Assembly: GCF_902499555.1 (NCBI RefSeq)
Contig: NZ_CABVMM010000003.1
Coordinates: 310,001-374,000 of the forward strand
Direction of reading: 5' to 3'
Source: Mesonia oceanica
GTDB lineage: Bacteria; Bacteroidota; Bacteroidia; Flavobacteriales; Flavobacteriaceae
Length of the DNA stretch: 64,000 nt
Made by a program: the position numbers and the translations under genes. Shown here one piece after another: positions 24,508-34,290 of this stretch (positions are counted from its first letter, which is position 1; the number at the start of each line of letters is the position of its first letter). The notes beneath the pieces are model-generated. The model searched no databases. It saw nothing but the letters and a program-made list of their open reading frames with translations, and was not told where the DNA came from.

Positions 24508-24616
24508 GGCGTTCGAGCGGGCTCTCGTGAGTCGCTTTTTTGTTTTGTTTTTTCGATTCCGCTAGCAATAACAAAACAAAAAGAGCTCCAACAAATCACT
24601 CCATCCCTAACGCGGG
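24508..24616. repeat. Long palindromic repeat, family D copy 3
   Basis: The left arm includes GCGGGCTCTCGTGAGTCGCT and the right arm AAAGAGCTCCAACAAATCAC then CCATCCCTAACGCGGGG. The inner TTTTTGTTTTG / CAAAACAAAAA segments pair around a loop. It spans the whole spacer between hutU and the DUF4136 gene, touching the hutU stop codon. This copy shows the element without a nested palindrome. Confidence 0.75.
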
Positions 24617-24617
24617 G

Positions 24618-26600
24618 TTAACTTAGCAAGCTCGGATCTACTTTATTGGGCAATGTAACTTTTAAGTTAGGTTCATTTTCCATAGCTCTTTTAATGGCAA
24701 AAATGGCTTCATCATTTCTGGCCCAAGATCTTCTGGAAATTCCGTTATTTACATCCCAAAAAAGCATTGACTCTAAGCGTCTTGCAGCATCTTTACTACC
24801 ATCAAGAAGCATACCAAAACCACCATTAATTACTTCTCCCCAGCCAACGCCACCTCCATTATGGATACTTACCCAAGTTGCGCCTCTAAAGCTATCGCCA
24901 ATCACATTTTGGATGGCCATATCTGCGGTGTAGCGGCTACCGTCATAAATATTGGAAGTTTCGCGGTAAGGAGAATCGGTTCCAGAGACATCGTGATGAT
25001 CTCTACCTAAAACCACCGGGCCAATTTTTCCGGCTTCAATCGCTTCATTAAAAGCTTTGGCTATTTTTATTCTCCCTTCAGCATCGGCATATAAAATTCG
25101 GGCCTGAGAGCCTACCACCAATTTATTTTCTTGCGCGCCTTTAATCCATGTAATATTATCTTGCATTTGCTGCTGAATTTCTTTTGGGGCTTCTTGCTTT
25201 AATTCTTCTAGGACAGAAGTCGCAATTTCATCGGTCTTCAACAAATCTTCAGCTTTCCCGGAAGTACAAACCCATCTAAATGGACCAAAACCATAATCAA
25301 AACACATAGGTCCCATAATGTCTTGTACATAACTTGGGTATCTAAAGTTCTTCCCGTCTTCACTCATAATATCGGCTCCGGCACGAGAAGCTTCCAGTAA
25401 GAAAGCATTTCCGTAGTCAAAGAAATAAGTTCCTTTAGCAGTGTGTTTGTTAATCGCGTTAGCTTGGCGTTTTAAGCTACGCTGTACTTCTTTTTTAAAT
25501 TGTGTAGGGTTGTTAGCCATCATTTCGTTGGCTTCTTCATAAGAAAGGCCTACGGGATAATAACCACCCGCCCAAGGGTTATGAAGTGAGGTTTGGTCAC
25601 TTCCTAAATCAATATGTAAGTTTTCTTCGTCAAACTTTTCCCATACATCTACTACGTTTCCGGCATAAGCGATGGAAATTGTTTCTTTGTCTTCTTGTGC
25701 TTTTCGTACGCGAGTGACCAATTCGTCTACATTTTCAATCACTTCTTTTACCCAACCTTGCGAATGACGGGTTTGGGTTGCTTTTGGGTTCACTTCCGCA
25801 CATACGGTCACACAACCGGCAATATCTCCAGCTTTAGGCTGTGCGCCGCTCATTCCTCCAAGTCCGGAGGTTACAAAAAGTCCGCCTTTAGGCTCTTTTT
25901 TTATTTTTCTAAAACCGTTTAATACCGTAATTGTGGTGCCGTGAACAATGCCTTGCGGACCTATATATATATAACTTCCGGCAGTCATTTGTCCGTATTG
26001 AGTTACACCAAGTGCATTAAATTTCTCCCAATCATCGGGTTGAGAATAATTAGGAATCATCATCCCGTTAGTGACCACAACTCTTGGTGCATCTTTATGT
26101 GAAGGAAATAAGCCCATGGGGTGACCACTGTACATCGCAAGTGTCTGCTCTTCGGTCATTTCAGCTAGATATTTCATCGTCAATAAATATTGCGCCCAGT
26201 TTTGAAAAACCGCTCCGTTTCCACCATAAGTGATCAATTCGTGCGGATGTTGTGCCACGGCATTGTCCAGGTTATTCTGAATCATTAACATGATAGCTTT
26301 CGCCTGCTGACTTTTCCCGGGATATTCATCAATAGGTCGCGCATAAATTTTATAATCTGGACGAAAACGGTACATGTAAATTCTTCCGTATTTTTCTAAT
26401 TCTTCTTTAAACTCAGGAAGTAATGTAGCGTGATGTTGAGGCTCAAAATAGCGCAAGGCGTTTTGCAAGGCTAATTTTTTCTCATCTTCCGATAAGATTT
26501 CTTTTCTTTTAGGAGCATGGTTGATAGTGGGATCATATTCTTTTTTAGGAGGTAATTCGTTGGGAATTCCTTGTAGTATGGTTTGTTTGAAGTCGTACAT
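24618..26600 (-). CDS. hutU: Urocanate hydratase
   Basis: Converts urocanate to imidazolone propionate in histidine breakdown. It has 660 residues. Conserved stretches are ITYGGNGAVFQNWAQYLLTM, MYSGHPMGLFPSHKDAPR, GGMSGAQPKAGDIAG and HNGGGVGWGEVINGGFGM; the NAD-binding glycines are present. The length matches the longer Bacteroidota form rather than the 550-residue enzyme. No other hut gene is in the window. Start ATG 26600 (MYDFKQTI). Confidence 0.95.
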   Translation of the reverse strand: MYDFKQTILQGIPNELPPKKEYDPTINHAPKRKEILSEDEKKLALQNALRYFEPQHHATLLPEFKEELEKYGRIYMYRFRPDYKIYARPIDEYPGKSQQAKAIMLMIQNNLDNAVAQHPHELITYGGNGAVFQNWAQYLLTMKYLAEMTEEQTLAMYSGHPMGLFPSHKDAPRVVVTNGMMIPNYSQPDDWEKFNALGVTQYGQMTAGSYIYIGPQGIVHGTTITVLNGFRKIKKEPKGGLFVTSGLGGMSGAQPKAGDIAGCVTVCAEVNPKATQTRHSQGWVKEVIENVDELVTRVRKAQEDKETISIAYAGNVVDVWEKFDEENLHIDLGSDQTSLHNPWAGGYYPVGLSYEEANEMMANNPTQFKKEVQRSLKRQANAINKHTAKGTYFFDYGNAFLLEASRAGADIMSEDGKNFRYPSYVQDIMGPMCFDYGFGPFRWVCTSGKAEDLLKTDEIATSVLEELKQEAPKEIQQQMQDNITWIKGAQENKLVVGSQARILYADAEGRIKIAKAFNEAIEAGKIGPVVLGRDHHDVSGTDSPYRETSNIYDGSRYTADMAIQNVIGDSFRGATWVSIHNGGGVGWGEVINGGFGMLLDGSKDAARRLESMLFWDVNNGISRRSWARNDEAIFAIKRAMENEPNLKVTLPNKVDPSLLS

Positions 26601-26731
26601 TTGTTTTTCGATTTTTAGTTAAAGGTTTAATTTTCAATTAGAAAATTATTCGACTAAGGATATCGAATATCAACTCTATGTCGACTGTAAACAATGGCAA
26701 TTTTAAATTTTAATACTAAATGTTTCATTTA

Positions 26732-26896
26732 TTAATTTTTGAAACTGTCTGTTTTCTTATCATAACCATAAGGGCAATGTCGGCATCCACTTTTACAGCA
26801 ATAGCCACGTTTTAGATGATATTGCTCGGTAAAACAACGGTAACCCTCAGGGGTTAGATAATAATCTCCGTCTTCTATGGGGATTCGTTTTTTCAT
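26732..26896 (-). CDS. DUF5522 small cysteine-rich protein
   Basis: The 54-residue product has a Cys cluster, GYCCKSGCRHCPYGY, and the preceding DGDYYLTPEGYRCFTEQYHL, typical of DUF5522. It is probably a small metal- or Fe-S-binding protein; function unknown. The start at 26896 (MKKRIPIEDGDYY) is chosen over 26917 because the family begins there. It lies upstream of hutU on the same strand. Confidence 0.85.
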   Translation of the reverse strand: MKKRIPIEDGDYYLTPEGYRCFTEQYHLKRGYCCKSGCRHCPYGYDKKTDSFKN

Positions 26897-26940
26897 GTAA
26901 TTCCCAAAAATAAGCATTAAATTTTGGAAATATGTAAATA

Positions 26941-26969
26941 AAAAACCCTCCTGAGTGAGGAAGGTTTTA
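26941..26969 (-). terminator. Terminator after PA14-like gene
   Basis: AAAACCCTCCT (26942-26952), loop GAGTG, AGGAAGGTTTT (26958-26968). Read on the minus strand the stem is followed by a T-run; one G-T wobble. It lies just past the stop at 26993. Confidence 0.8.
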
Positions 26970-26992
26970 TTATTCTGAAGTTTTAAAAGTTG

Positions 26993-27781
26993 TTATTCAA
27001 TTGTAAAGCTTTGAGCATTGATTACACCAGAGTTTCCATCAGGGTTTGTTCCCCAAGAAATAGAAAAGTTTTGAACTCCTGAATTTTCGTAATACCAAAA
27101 TTCAAATTTGTGTTTGCCCTTTGCTAAATTTACGGACCCAGATGCATTGTTTGCACTTCCGTCAGTCCATTCACTAACTATTAAAGAACCATCTATATAA
27201 AGCTTAGAACCATCGTCTGAAACGATACTGAAATTAAAAGTTCCTGTATTTTTTACTTCGTAAGTTCCTACTATTTTAATTACAAAACCATCTTCTACTC
27301 CAGTTGGTTGCATTGTGGTCATCGCATTTTCAGAGTCAAGTTGACCATCATAGTAGCCAGATTTGTCAGTAGTTTTGTTATATACAATTGTATCTATTCT
27401 AGGAGAAACCTGTGGAGTAATATCATAAGAGTAATACTGTACTCCAGTAGTTACCGTTTTATTTTCTGCTTTAGAAGAAAGTTTATTCCATTGGTTGTTA
27501 TTCCAAAAATAAAAGCCTTCTGTAACATTGTTAGGGGAGTCTCCTGCTGTTGCTGTATTATAGATAAGGGTCCCGTTGGTGAGATTACCATCCCCTGTGT
27601 TTGGATTAATTACTGGTGAAGCGGAAGTGCTGTTGCTTAAAGCAACCCTAGGAATTAAAATTCCTGAATCTGAACTTGAAATGTCTAAAGCAGCTTCTGG
27701 AGTATTTGTATTGACACCTACTTGAGCTTCTGTAAAATTAAAAATACTCAAAGCAATAAAAAATGCTAAAAATTTTCTCAT
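26993..27781 (-). CDS. Secreted PA14-like domain protein
   Basis: The 262-residue product has an N-terminal signal peptide (FLAFFIALSIFNFTEAQ). The next 100 residues resemble Bacteroidota cell-surface proteins (VGVNTNTPEAALDISSSDSG, then FYFWNNNQWNKL). The C-terminal part is PA14-like: FNFSIVSDDGSKLYIDGSLI, GKHKFEFWYYENSG. PA14 domains usually bind carbohydrate. No sorting signal is visible at the C-terminus. Possibly a surface glycan-binding or adhesion protein. Confidence 0.82.
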   Translation of the reverse strand: MRKFLAFFIALSIFNFTEAQVGVNTNTPEAALDISSSDSGILIPRVALSNSTSASPVINPNTGDGNLTNGTLIYNTATAGDSPNNVTEGFYFWNNNQWNKLSSKAENKTVTTGVQYYSYDITPQVSPRIDTIVYNKTTDKSGYYDGQLDSENAMTTMQPTGVEDGFVIKIVGTYEVKNTGTFNFSIVSDDGSKLYIDGSLIVSEWTDGSANNASGSVNLAKGKHKFEFWYYENSGVQNFSISWGTNPDGNSGVINAQSFTIE

Positions 27782-27858
27782 AGTTTATTTTTCAATTATA
27801 AATTATTTCACGTTAATTTTTACTGAGTCAACTTCTTGATTAGCGCCTCATGAAATTA

Positions 27859-28170
27859 TTATAGTTGTTTTGTTGTTATGTTTTTGTTGCAGGTAGGTAT
27901 TACAAATGTGTTTTCGTAAATTGATTCCCTTTCCGAAGTATAGTGGCTTACAGTTCGTCTGCGGTAAATTAAAATTGAATTATCGATATCAAAATCAATA
28001 ATAATTGGAGTTGCTGAATTATTTTGTGATAACACTAAATGCGAAAATAATATTTCGGGATTTAAAGAATTTATCTCTAATTCATTGTCTAGCTTTATAG
28101 TTTCTGTTCTAATTTTTGCGAAACCTGAAATAGATAGAAAAAGAAAAGATAGAGCTATTAATTTTTGCAT
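27859..28170 (-). CDS. Small secreted protein of unknown function
   Basis: The 103-residue product has a signal peptide (LIALSFLFLSISGFAKI) and a short beta-rich mature part (ELEINSLNPEILFSHLVLSQ, IIIDFDIDNSILIYRRR). No family recognised. It sits 77 bp upstream of the PA14-like gene on the same strand, so the two might be co-transcribed. Confidence 0.6.
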   Translation of the reverse strand: MQKLIALSFLFLSISGFAKIRTETIKLDNELEINSLNPEILFSHLVLSQNNSATPIIIDFDIDNSILIYRRRTVSHYTSERESIYENTFVIPTCNKNITTKQL

Positions 28171-28308
28171 AAAGAGTTAAAAAAAAGGCTAAAATTAGAG
28201 ATATCATTAATTTAAATTTCTAAAAATTAGTAGTTTTCGATAAAAGAGCAAAGTCTTTCGATTAACTGTTTTTTATGGGTTTACGGTGATTTTTTATATT
28301 TAATAATC

Positions 28309-28316
28309 TAATTTTG
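28309..28316 (+). promoter_or_regulatory. Candidate -7 promoter box
   Basis: TAATTTTG fits TAnnTTTG and lies 14 bp before the ATG at 28331. No clear TTTG is found 19-21 bp upstream, so only the -7 element is supported. Confidence 0.4.
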
Positions 28317-28330
28317 TTTCACTTAATCTT

Positions 28331-29239
28331 ATGATAGGTTCTATTAAAAAAAATCAAAGAATTCTAAAGAGTTCTCTTGTAGAGATTTACATTAAGCGGG
28401 AAGATTTATTACATCCGTTTGTTTCTGGAAATAAATTCAGAAAACTAAAATATAATCTATTGCAAGCTCAAAAGGAGCAGAAAGAAACTGTAGTAACTTT
28501 TGGCGGAGCTTTTTCAAATCATATCGCAGCTACAGCTGCTGCTTGTCAGGAACGAGGTCTAAAAAGTGTGGGGATTATTCGCGGCGATGAATTGGGTGAT
28601 AATCTTCAACAAACCTTAGCAGGCAATCCAACTTTAGAATTTGCAAATAGCTGTGGAATGAAATTTAAGTTTGTTTCAAGAACTACTTATCGAGAAAAGA
28701 ATAGTGCTGATTTTTTAGCTTCCATAGAAAAAGAGTTTCCTAATAGTTTTCTCGTGCCAGAGGGAGGTACGAATGATTTAGCTGTAAAAGGATGTGAAGA
28801 AATTTTAGCCGATGAAGATAGTCAATTCGATATTATTTGTTGTGCAGTGGGAACCGGTGGAACTATTTCAGGTTTAATCAATTCTTCCAAAGAACATCAG
28901 ACAATTTATGGATTTCCGGCGCTTAAAGGTGATTTTTTGAAAAAAGAAATCGATAAATTTGCCCAAAAAAAGAACTATCAATTAATAATAGATTATCATT
29001 TTGGCGGTTATGCTAAAGTAAATGTGGAGTTAATTGAATTTATTAATAAGTTTAAGCTAGAAAATAATATTCCGTTAGATCCAATTTATACCGGCAAAAT
29101 GGCTTATGGAGTTTTCGATATGTTGAAGAAAGGAAAATTAGATAATAAAAAAGTATTGATGATCCATACAGGAGGATTACAAGGAATAGAAGGAATGAAT
29201 CAACGATTAGCAAAGAAAAATTTACCTTTAATTAAGTGA
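28331..29239 (+). CDS. PLP enzyme of the ACC deaminase / D-cysteine desulfhydrase family
   Basis: The product has 302 residues. The PLP lysine is in HPFVSGNKFRKLKYNL, with the following FGGAFSNHIAATAAACQERG and the phosphate-binding loop AVGTGGTISGLI. This fold-type II family includes 1-aminocyclopropane-1-carboxylate deaminase and D-cysteine desulfhydrase; sequence alone does not separate them here, and desulfhydrase is more common in bacteria without plant association. Its stop overlaps the start of the next gene by one base (TGATG). Confidence 0.9.
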   Translation: MIGSIKKNQRILKSSLVEIYIKREDLLHPFVSGNKFRKLKYNLLQAQKEQKETVVTFGGAFSNHIAATAAACQERGLKSVGIIRGDELGDNLQQTLAGNPTLEFANSCGMKFKFVSRTTYREKNSADFLASIEKEFPNSFLVPEGGTNDLAVKGCEEILADEDSQFDIICCAVGTGGTISGLINSSKEHQTIYGFPALKGDFLKKEIDKFAQKKNYQLIIDYHFGGYAKVNVELIEFINKFKLENNIPLDPIYTGKMAYGVFDMLKKGKLDNKKVLMIHTGGLQGIEGMNQRLAKKNLPLIK

Positions 29240-30114
29240 TGAAATTAAAATTAGTAACAAGTATTGTGATAATAGCGTTAATACTTTCTGCTTGCGGAGG
29301 CGCAAAGAAGAAACGTAATGGCTATAATAAAAGAAAAAGAGCAGCTAATACAGAGGTGGTAGAAAGGCCAAAGTCTTCTGAAGCAAAAACTCCCAAAAAG
29401 GTAGCGGAAGGAAAAGTTGAGGAAATTAATGAAACTGAGAGTTCAAGAGAGAATAACGCTCCGGTTTTTAAAAATAACGTAGAACGCTACGTTTATAATT
29501 TTGCAGACATTGCCAAAGATGAAATGAAACTTTATGGTATTCCTGCAAGTATTACTTTGGCACAAGGGGTTTTGGAATCGAATGCTGGTCAAGGTGAATT
29601 AACATTAAAGTCCAATAATCATTTTGGGATAAAATGCAATGGCTGGCAAGGTGAAAAAGTATATCATGATGATGATGCATTGGATGAATGTTTCAGAAAA
29701 TATAACAATCCAAAATATTCATTTCGGGATCACTCACTTTTCTTAACAGATAGAAGGAGATACGCTGCTTTATTCAAATTGAATCGTGATGATTATAAAG
29801 CTTGGGCTTATGGCTTAAAATCTGCCGGTTATGCAACAGATCCCAAGTATCCCGCTAAATTAATTAGTATTATTGAGCGTTACGAGCTTTACAAATATGA
29901 TGATGAAGTTTTAGGTAATGGAAACCGAAAAGGAAAAGCTAATGATGAAAAGAAAGTGGATTATACCAGTATTCGCTATACTGTGAAAAAAGGCGATACA
30001 TTGTATAGTATTTCTAAGAAATATGGATTAAGCATAGAGGAATTAAAAAAACTTAATAACTTAAAATCAAACAATCTTGCTATAGGACAAAAACTCTACG
30101 TGAAGTCTTTATAA
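29239..30114 (+). CDS. Glucosaminidase-LysM lipoprotein (peptidoglycan hydrolase)
   Basis: The 291-residue product has the lipobox ILSACGG, then a Lys/Glu-rich linker and an N-acetylglucosaminidase domain (about 75-220: SITLAQGVLESNAGQGELTL, HFGIKCNGWQGEKVYHDDD, SFRDHSLFLTDRRRY). A C-terminal LysM domain follows (YTVKKGDTLYSISKKYGLSI). It cleaves the glycan strands of peptidoglycan, probably from the outer membrane. ATG 29239 is preferred to GTG 29236. Translation is likely coupled to the PLP enzyme gene. Confidence 0.93.
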   Translation: MKLKLVTSIVIIALILSACGGAKKKRNGYNKRKRAANTEVVERPKSSEAKTPKKVAEGKVEEINETESSRENNAPVFKNNVERYVYNFADIAKDEMKLYGIPASITLAQGVLESNAGQGELTLKSNNHFGIKCNGWQGEKVYHDDDALDECFRKYNNPKYSFRDHSLFLTDRRRYAALFKLNRDDYKAWAYGLKSAGYATDPKYPAKLISIIERYELYKYDDEVLGNGNRKGKANDEKKVDYTSIRYTVKKGDTLYSISKKYGLSIEELKKLNNLKSNNLAIGQKLYVKSL

Positions 30115-30128
30115 CAAAAATATAATTT

Positions 30129-31418
30129 ATGATATACCAAAGAAGCAGTCAACTTTTTCAAGAAGCAAAAAAATATATTCCCGGTGGGGTGAATTCACCA
30201 GTTCGAGCCTTTAGTGCTGTTGGTGGCGATCCAATTTTTATAAAAGAAGCCAAAGGAGCGTATTTGTATGATGAAGACGGCAATAAATTGATCGATTATA
30301 TCAACTCTTGGGGGCCCATGATTTTAGGCCACGCTCACGAGCCGGTAATTAATGCCGTCATTGAAAAAACAAAAAAAGGAACTTCTTTTGGAACACCCAC
30401 CGAAATAGAAACTAAAATTGCTCAACTAGCCGTTTCTATGGTTCCTAATATCGATAAGATAAGAATGGTCAATAGTGGGACCGAAGCCTGTATGAGTGCG
30501 GTAAGACTGGCAAGAGGTTTTACCAAAAAAGACAAAATTATCAAGTTTGCCGGTTGCTATCACGGGCATAGTGATTCTTTTTTAATACAAGCAGGAAGTG
30601 GGGCCGTTACTTTTGGAACGCCCAACAGCCCTGGAGTTACCAAGGGAACTGCTCAGGATACTTTGTTGGCACAGTACAATAATTTACTTTCTGTAGAAGA
30701 ACTAATCAACGCCAATCAAGGAGAAATAGCCTGTGTTATTTTAGAACCGGTGGCAGGAAATATGGGCTGTATTCCGCCACAAAAAGGATTTCTAGAAGGA
30801 CTTCGAAGGTTGTGTGATGAGAACGATATCCTTCTCATTTTTGATGAAGTGATGACCGGGTTTCGATTAGCTCCAGGTGGTGCACAAGAATTACTTAACG
30901 TAAATGCCGATATTGTGACCTTCGGAAAAGTAATTGGTGGCGGTTTGCCTGTCGGAGCTTTTGCGGCAAGAGATGAAATTATGAGCCATTTAGCACCCAA
31001 TGGGCCGGTTTACCAAGCAGGAACTTTAAGTGGGAATCCATTAGCCATGGCGGCAGGTTTAGCCATGCTTACTGAGTTGAATGAAAAACGAGAAATTTTT
31101 GATAGTATTAATGAGAAAACCGCTTACCTAAGGGACGGAATTAAAAATGTGCTCAATAGAAATAAAATAGACCATACCATCAATCAATTAGGTTCGATGA
31201 TTTCGGTACATTTTGCGAAAGAACCGGTAATCGATTTCGAATCGGCTGCTTTGGGGAATAATGAACGCTTCAAGAAATTTTTCCACGGAATGATGGAAAA
31301 TGGCGTTTATATTGCACCAAGTTCTTTTGAAACTTGGTTTATTTCTGAAGCGCTTTCTACCGAAGATTTAGATGCGACGATCCAAGCAGTAGATAAAGTA
31401 ACCTACAAAGATTTTTAG
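30129..31418 (+). CDS. hemL: Glutamate-1-semialdehyde 2,1-aminomutase
   Basis: Forms 5-aminolevulinate for haem synthesis by the C5 pathway. It has 429 residues. The PLP lysine is K267 in [15 protein letters not shown]; other signatures are [40 protein letters not shown] and [11 protein letters not shown]. It starts 15 bp after the glucosaminidase gene on the same strand. Confidence 0.97.
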   Translation: MIYQRSSQLFQEAKKYIPGGVNSPVRAFSAVGGDPIFIKEAKGAYLYDEDGNKLIDYINSWGPMILGHAHEPVINAVIEKTKKGTSFGTPTEIETKIAQLAVSMVPNIDKIRMVNSGTEACMSAVRLARGFTKKDKIIKFAGCYHGHSDSFLIQAGSGAVTFGTPNSPGVTKGTAQDTLLAQYNNLLSVEELINANQGEIACVILEPVAGNMGCIPPQKGFLEGLRRLCDENDILLIFDEVMTGFRLAPGGAQELLNVNADIVTFGKVIGGGLPVGAFAARDEIMSHLAPNGPVYQAGTLSGNPLAMAAGLAMLTELNEKREIFDSINEKTAYLRDGIKNVLNRNKIDHTINQLGSMISVHFAKEPVIDFESAALGNNERFKKFFHGMMENGVYIAPSSFETWFISEALSTEDLDATIQAVDKVTYKDF

Positions 31419-31437
31419 AATATTATAAAGTCTAACG

Positions 31438-31872
31438 ATGAAAAATGAAGTTGAATTTTGTGTGTTGTCACAAGACGATTTTGCTGAAATTATTCCGTTA
31501 GCACATCAATTAAATCCCAAACTTTCTGAAGAAGAATTAAAAGATTTTCTTTTTCAGATGTTTGGGTTTTCTAATTACTATTGTTTTGGTTTGCGAGAAA
31601 ACAATAGTTTAATAGCTATTTCTAGCGGTTGGGTTACGGTAAGGTTCTATTCAGGAAAGCAACTGGAAGTAGATAATGTAGTAGTAGATCAAAAGTTTCA
31701 ATCTAAAGGTTACGGTAAGCTTTTATTTCAGCATATTGAAAATTGGGCGAAAGAGCAAGATTGCAATTCGGTTGAATTAAATACGTATTTAGAAAACCGA
31801 AGATCGCACAAATTTTATCATCAAAATGCTTACTCCATTTTAGGGTTTCACTTTTGTAAGTTTTTAAAGTGA
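31438..31872 (+). CDS. GNAT-family N-acetyltransferase
   Basis: The 144-residue product has a GNAT fold with the acetyl-CoA loop VVDQKFQSKGYGKLLFQHIE (Q/R-x-x-G-x-G/A type) and the following HKFYHQNAY. Substrate unknown. It lies 20 bp after hemL and ends 3 bp before the convergent GH3-like gene. Confidence 0.88.
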   Translation: MKNEVEFCVLSQDDFAEIIPLAHQLNPKLSEEELKDFLFQMFGFSNYYCFGLRENNSLIAISSGWVTVRFYSGKQLEVDNVVVDQKFQSKGYGKLLFQHIENWAKEQDCNSVELNTYLENRRSHKFYHQNAYSILGFHFCKFLK

Positions 31873-31874
31873 TT

Positions 31875-33398
31875 CTATTCTAAATGTTTATTGATTTCTA
31901 ATAATTCTTCGATATAATCTCGCTTGTTAGAAAGCCGAGGGATTTTATGTTGACCGCCAAGTTTTCCGTGATTTTTAGACCATTGATAAAATAAGCCTTG
32001 TTTGGCTTGGTTTATTTTCAGCATATTTAAGGTCGTGTTATTAGAGCGTTTGGCTTCATAATCACTATTTAAGGTTTGTAATGTTTGGTCTAAGGTTTTT
32101 TGAAAATGCATTAAGTTATCAGGGGGTGTTTTAAATTCAATAATCCATTCGTGTGCCCCTTTTTCGCTACCTTCCATAAAAATAGGGCCTGCGGTGTAAT
32201 CAACGATCTCACAATCGGTAAGTTGGGATACTTTTTTTAAAGCTTCTTCTGCATTTTCAATGATTAACTCTTCTCCAAAAACATTAATATGGTGCTTAGT
32301 CCTTCCGGTAACTTTAATTCGGTATGGGCTTAAGGAAGTGAATCTAATGGTGTCACCAATTTTATAACGCCATAAACCGGCATTGGTGGTAATAACCACG
32401 GCATAGTTTTTTCCGGTTTCTACTTCACTTAATGGAATAATTTCTTCTTCATGACTTCCGTAAGAATCCATCGGAATAAACTCATAGAAAATTCCGTAGT
32501 CAAGCATTAGCAATAATTCATTACTAAAGTTCTGGTCCTGTACCGCAAAGAATCCTTCCGAAGCATTATAAATTTCATAATATTTAAAATTATCGCTAGG
32601 GATTAATTTTCTGTATTGCTCTTTGTAAGGCTCAAAGCTTACGCCGCCATGAAAGTAAACTTCCAAATCCGGCCAAACTTCCAATAAACTGGATTTATGT
32701 GTGGTTTTAATAATGTTATTCAGCAAAACGAGCATCCAAGAAGGAACACCGGCAATACTGGTGACATTTTCTTTAATCGTACAATCTACCACCGCTTGCA
32801 TTTTCTTTTCAAAATCACTCATCAAAGAGATTTCACTGTTTGGAGTGCTGCTGTAACTCGCCCAAAACGGCATATTGTCAATTAAAATAGCGGAAAGGTC
32901 GCCAAATGCCGTTCCATTTTCCCGATACAATTCTTTACTTCCTCCTAAACGCAAGCTTTTGCCGGTAAATAATTGAGAATCTTCATTATTGTTTAAGTAG
33001 AGGCAAAGCAAATCTTTACTGGCCGCATAATGGCAATCTTCTAAAGATTCAGGGCTTACAGGGATAAATTTACTTTTGGCATTGGTGGTGCCACTAGATT
33101 TGGCAAACCATTTTATGGGAGTTGGCCAGAAAATATTGTTTTCTCCCCTTCGGGAGCGTTCAATTAGCGGTTCTACATTTTCGTAATTTTGAATGGGAAC
33201 ACGCTCAGCAAAATCTTTATAATTCTTTATCGATTTGAAATCGTATTCTCTTCCTATTTGGGTATTTTTGGCCATCCCTATTAAATGATGCAACAGTTCA
33301 TTTTGTACCTCATTTGGGTATTTCATGAAAAGTTCCATCTGGTGGATGCGCTTCTTCAAAAACCAAGAAGCAATGGAATTTACTATAGGAATTGGCAT
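31875..33398 (-). CDS. GH3 family (acyl-acid-amide synthetase-like) protein
   Basis: The product has 507 residues. It has the GH3 nucleotide-binding motif FAKSSGTTNAKSKFIPVS, then YYEIYNASEGFFAVQD and the late motif LWRYKIGDTIRF. Plant GH3 enzymes adenylate carboxylic acids such as auxin and couple them to amino acids; bacterial homologues in Bacteroidota are uncharacterised, so the substrate is unknown. Start ATG 33398 (MPIPIVNSIASWF). Confidence 0.9.
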   Translation of the reverse strand: MPIPIVNSIASWFLKKRIHQMELFMKYPNEVQNELLHHLIGMAKNTQIGREYDFKSIKNYKDFAERVPIQNYENVEPLIERSRRGENNIFWPTPIKWFAKSSGTTNAKSKFIPVSPESLEDCHYAASKDLLCLYLNNNEDSQLFTGKSLRLGGSKELYRENGTAFGDLSAILIDNMPFWASYSSTPNSEISLMSDFEKKMQAVVDCTIKENVTSIAGVPSWMLVLLNNIIKTTHKSSLLEVWPDLEVYFHGGVSFEPYKEQYRKLIPSDNFKYYEIYNASEGFFAVQDQNFSNELLLMLDYGIFYEFIPMDSYGSHEEEIIPLSEVETGKNYAVVITTNAGLWRYKIGDTIRFTSLSPYRIKVTGRTKHHINVFGEELIIENAEEALKKVSQLTDCEIVDYTAGPIFMEGSEKGAHEWIIEFKTPPDNLMHFQKTLDQTLQTLNSDYEAKRSNNTTLNMLKINQAKQGLFYQWSKNHGKLGGQHKIPRLSNKRDYIEELLEINKHLE

Positions 33399-33489
33399 TT
33401 AATCGCGTATATTTAAAATCGGGTTGTACTAACTATAAAAATATAATTATTTTAAGCTCCTCAAAAGCTTTCAGGTAAAATTTCTTCTT

Positions 33490-34290
33490 ATGCAATACAA
33501 AGGTGTACTTCGTAAAATGAAAACAGAATTAAATTCTGAGGTTCAGTATTTTATGATTTTTGAAAATGATTTTATTCACGTTAATCAGCTGTTGGATAAA
33601 AAAATAAGTATCACTTTTATCGGCTATCAGTGCTTAAATTGTGGCAAGGATAAGAAGATTTTTAGACAAGGTTTCTGTTATGATTGTTTTTATGAAACTC
33701 CGCGTGCCGGAGATTGGATCATGAAACCAGAGTTAAGTAAAGCACATCTAGATGAAGAAGATCGTGATTTGGAGTATGAGAAAAAAGCACAGTTGCAACC
33801 GCATATTGTTTATCTGGCAAATTCGAGTAATGTAAAAGTTGGGGTAACCCGAAAATCTCAAGTGCCAACAAGGTGGATAGATCAAGGAGCGCACGAAGCG
33901 ATTGAAATTGTTGAAGTACCTAATCGGTATTTAGCCGGAATTACAGAAGTAGCTCTAAAACCTCATATTTCTGATAAGACAAATTGGAGAACGATGCTGA
34001 AAAATGAGATTGAGGATGTGAATTTGGAGGAAACCCGTGATAAGTTAAAGCAGTATCTTCCCGACGAAGTGCAGGAATATTATTTAGCTTCCAACAAAGA
34101 GACTGAGATTAAATTTCCTGTATTGGAATATCCAAAGAAATTAAAAACCTTGAACCTTGATAAGCAACCTGATTACGAAGGCAAATTAAAAGGGATAAAA
34201 GGGCAATACCTGATTTTTGATGATCATACTGTTTTTAATGTACGAAGCTACGAAGGCTATAAAGTAGAGCTTCAGGTATTAGTCGATTAA
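33490..34290 (+). CDS. DUF2797 family protein
   Basis: The 266-residue product has a four-cysteine zinc site, CLNCGKDKKIFRQGFCYDCF, and a segment KVGVTRKSQVPTRWIDQGA resembling a GIY-YIG-like strand pair. The function of DUF2797 is not known. It overlaps the convergent racemase-like gene by 12 bp at the 3' end. Start ATG 33490; an internal ATG (33520, MKTELNSE) is also possible. Confidence 0.85.
   Translation: MQYKGVLRKMKTELNSEVQYFMIFENDFIHVNQLLDKKISITFIGYQCLNCGKDKKIFRQGFCYDCFYETPRAGDWIMKPELSKAHLDEEDRDLEYEKKAQLQPHIVYLANSSNVKVGVTRKSQVPTRWIDQGAHEAIEIVEVPNRYLAGITEVALKPHISDKTNWRTMLKNEIEDVNLEETRDKLKQYLPDEVQEYYLASNKETEIKFPVLEYPKKLKTLNLDKQPDYEGKLKGIKGQYLIFDDHTVFNVRSYEGYKVELQVLVD

Noticed and set aside
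24495-24599. N-terminal extension of the DUF4136 lipoprotein
   Set aside because: It comes from family D copy 3 and would bury the lipoprotein signal, which begins at the ATG at 24491-24494.
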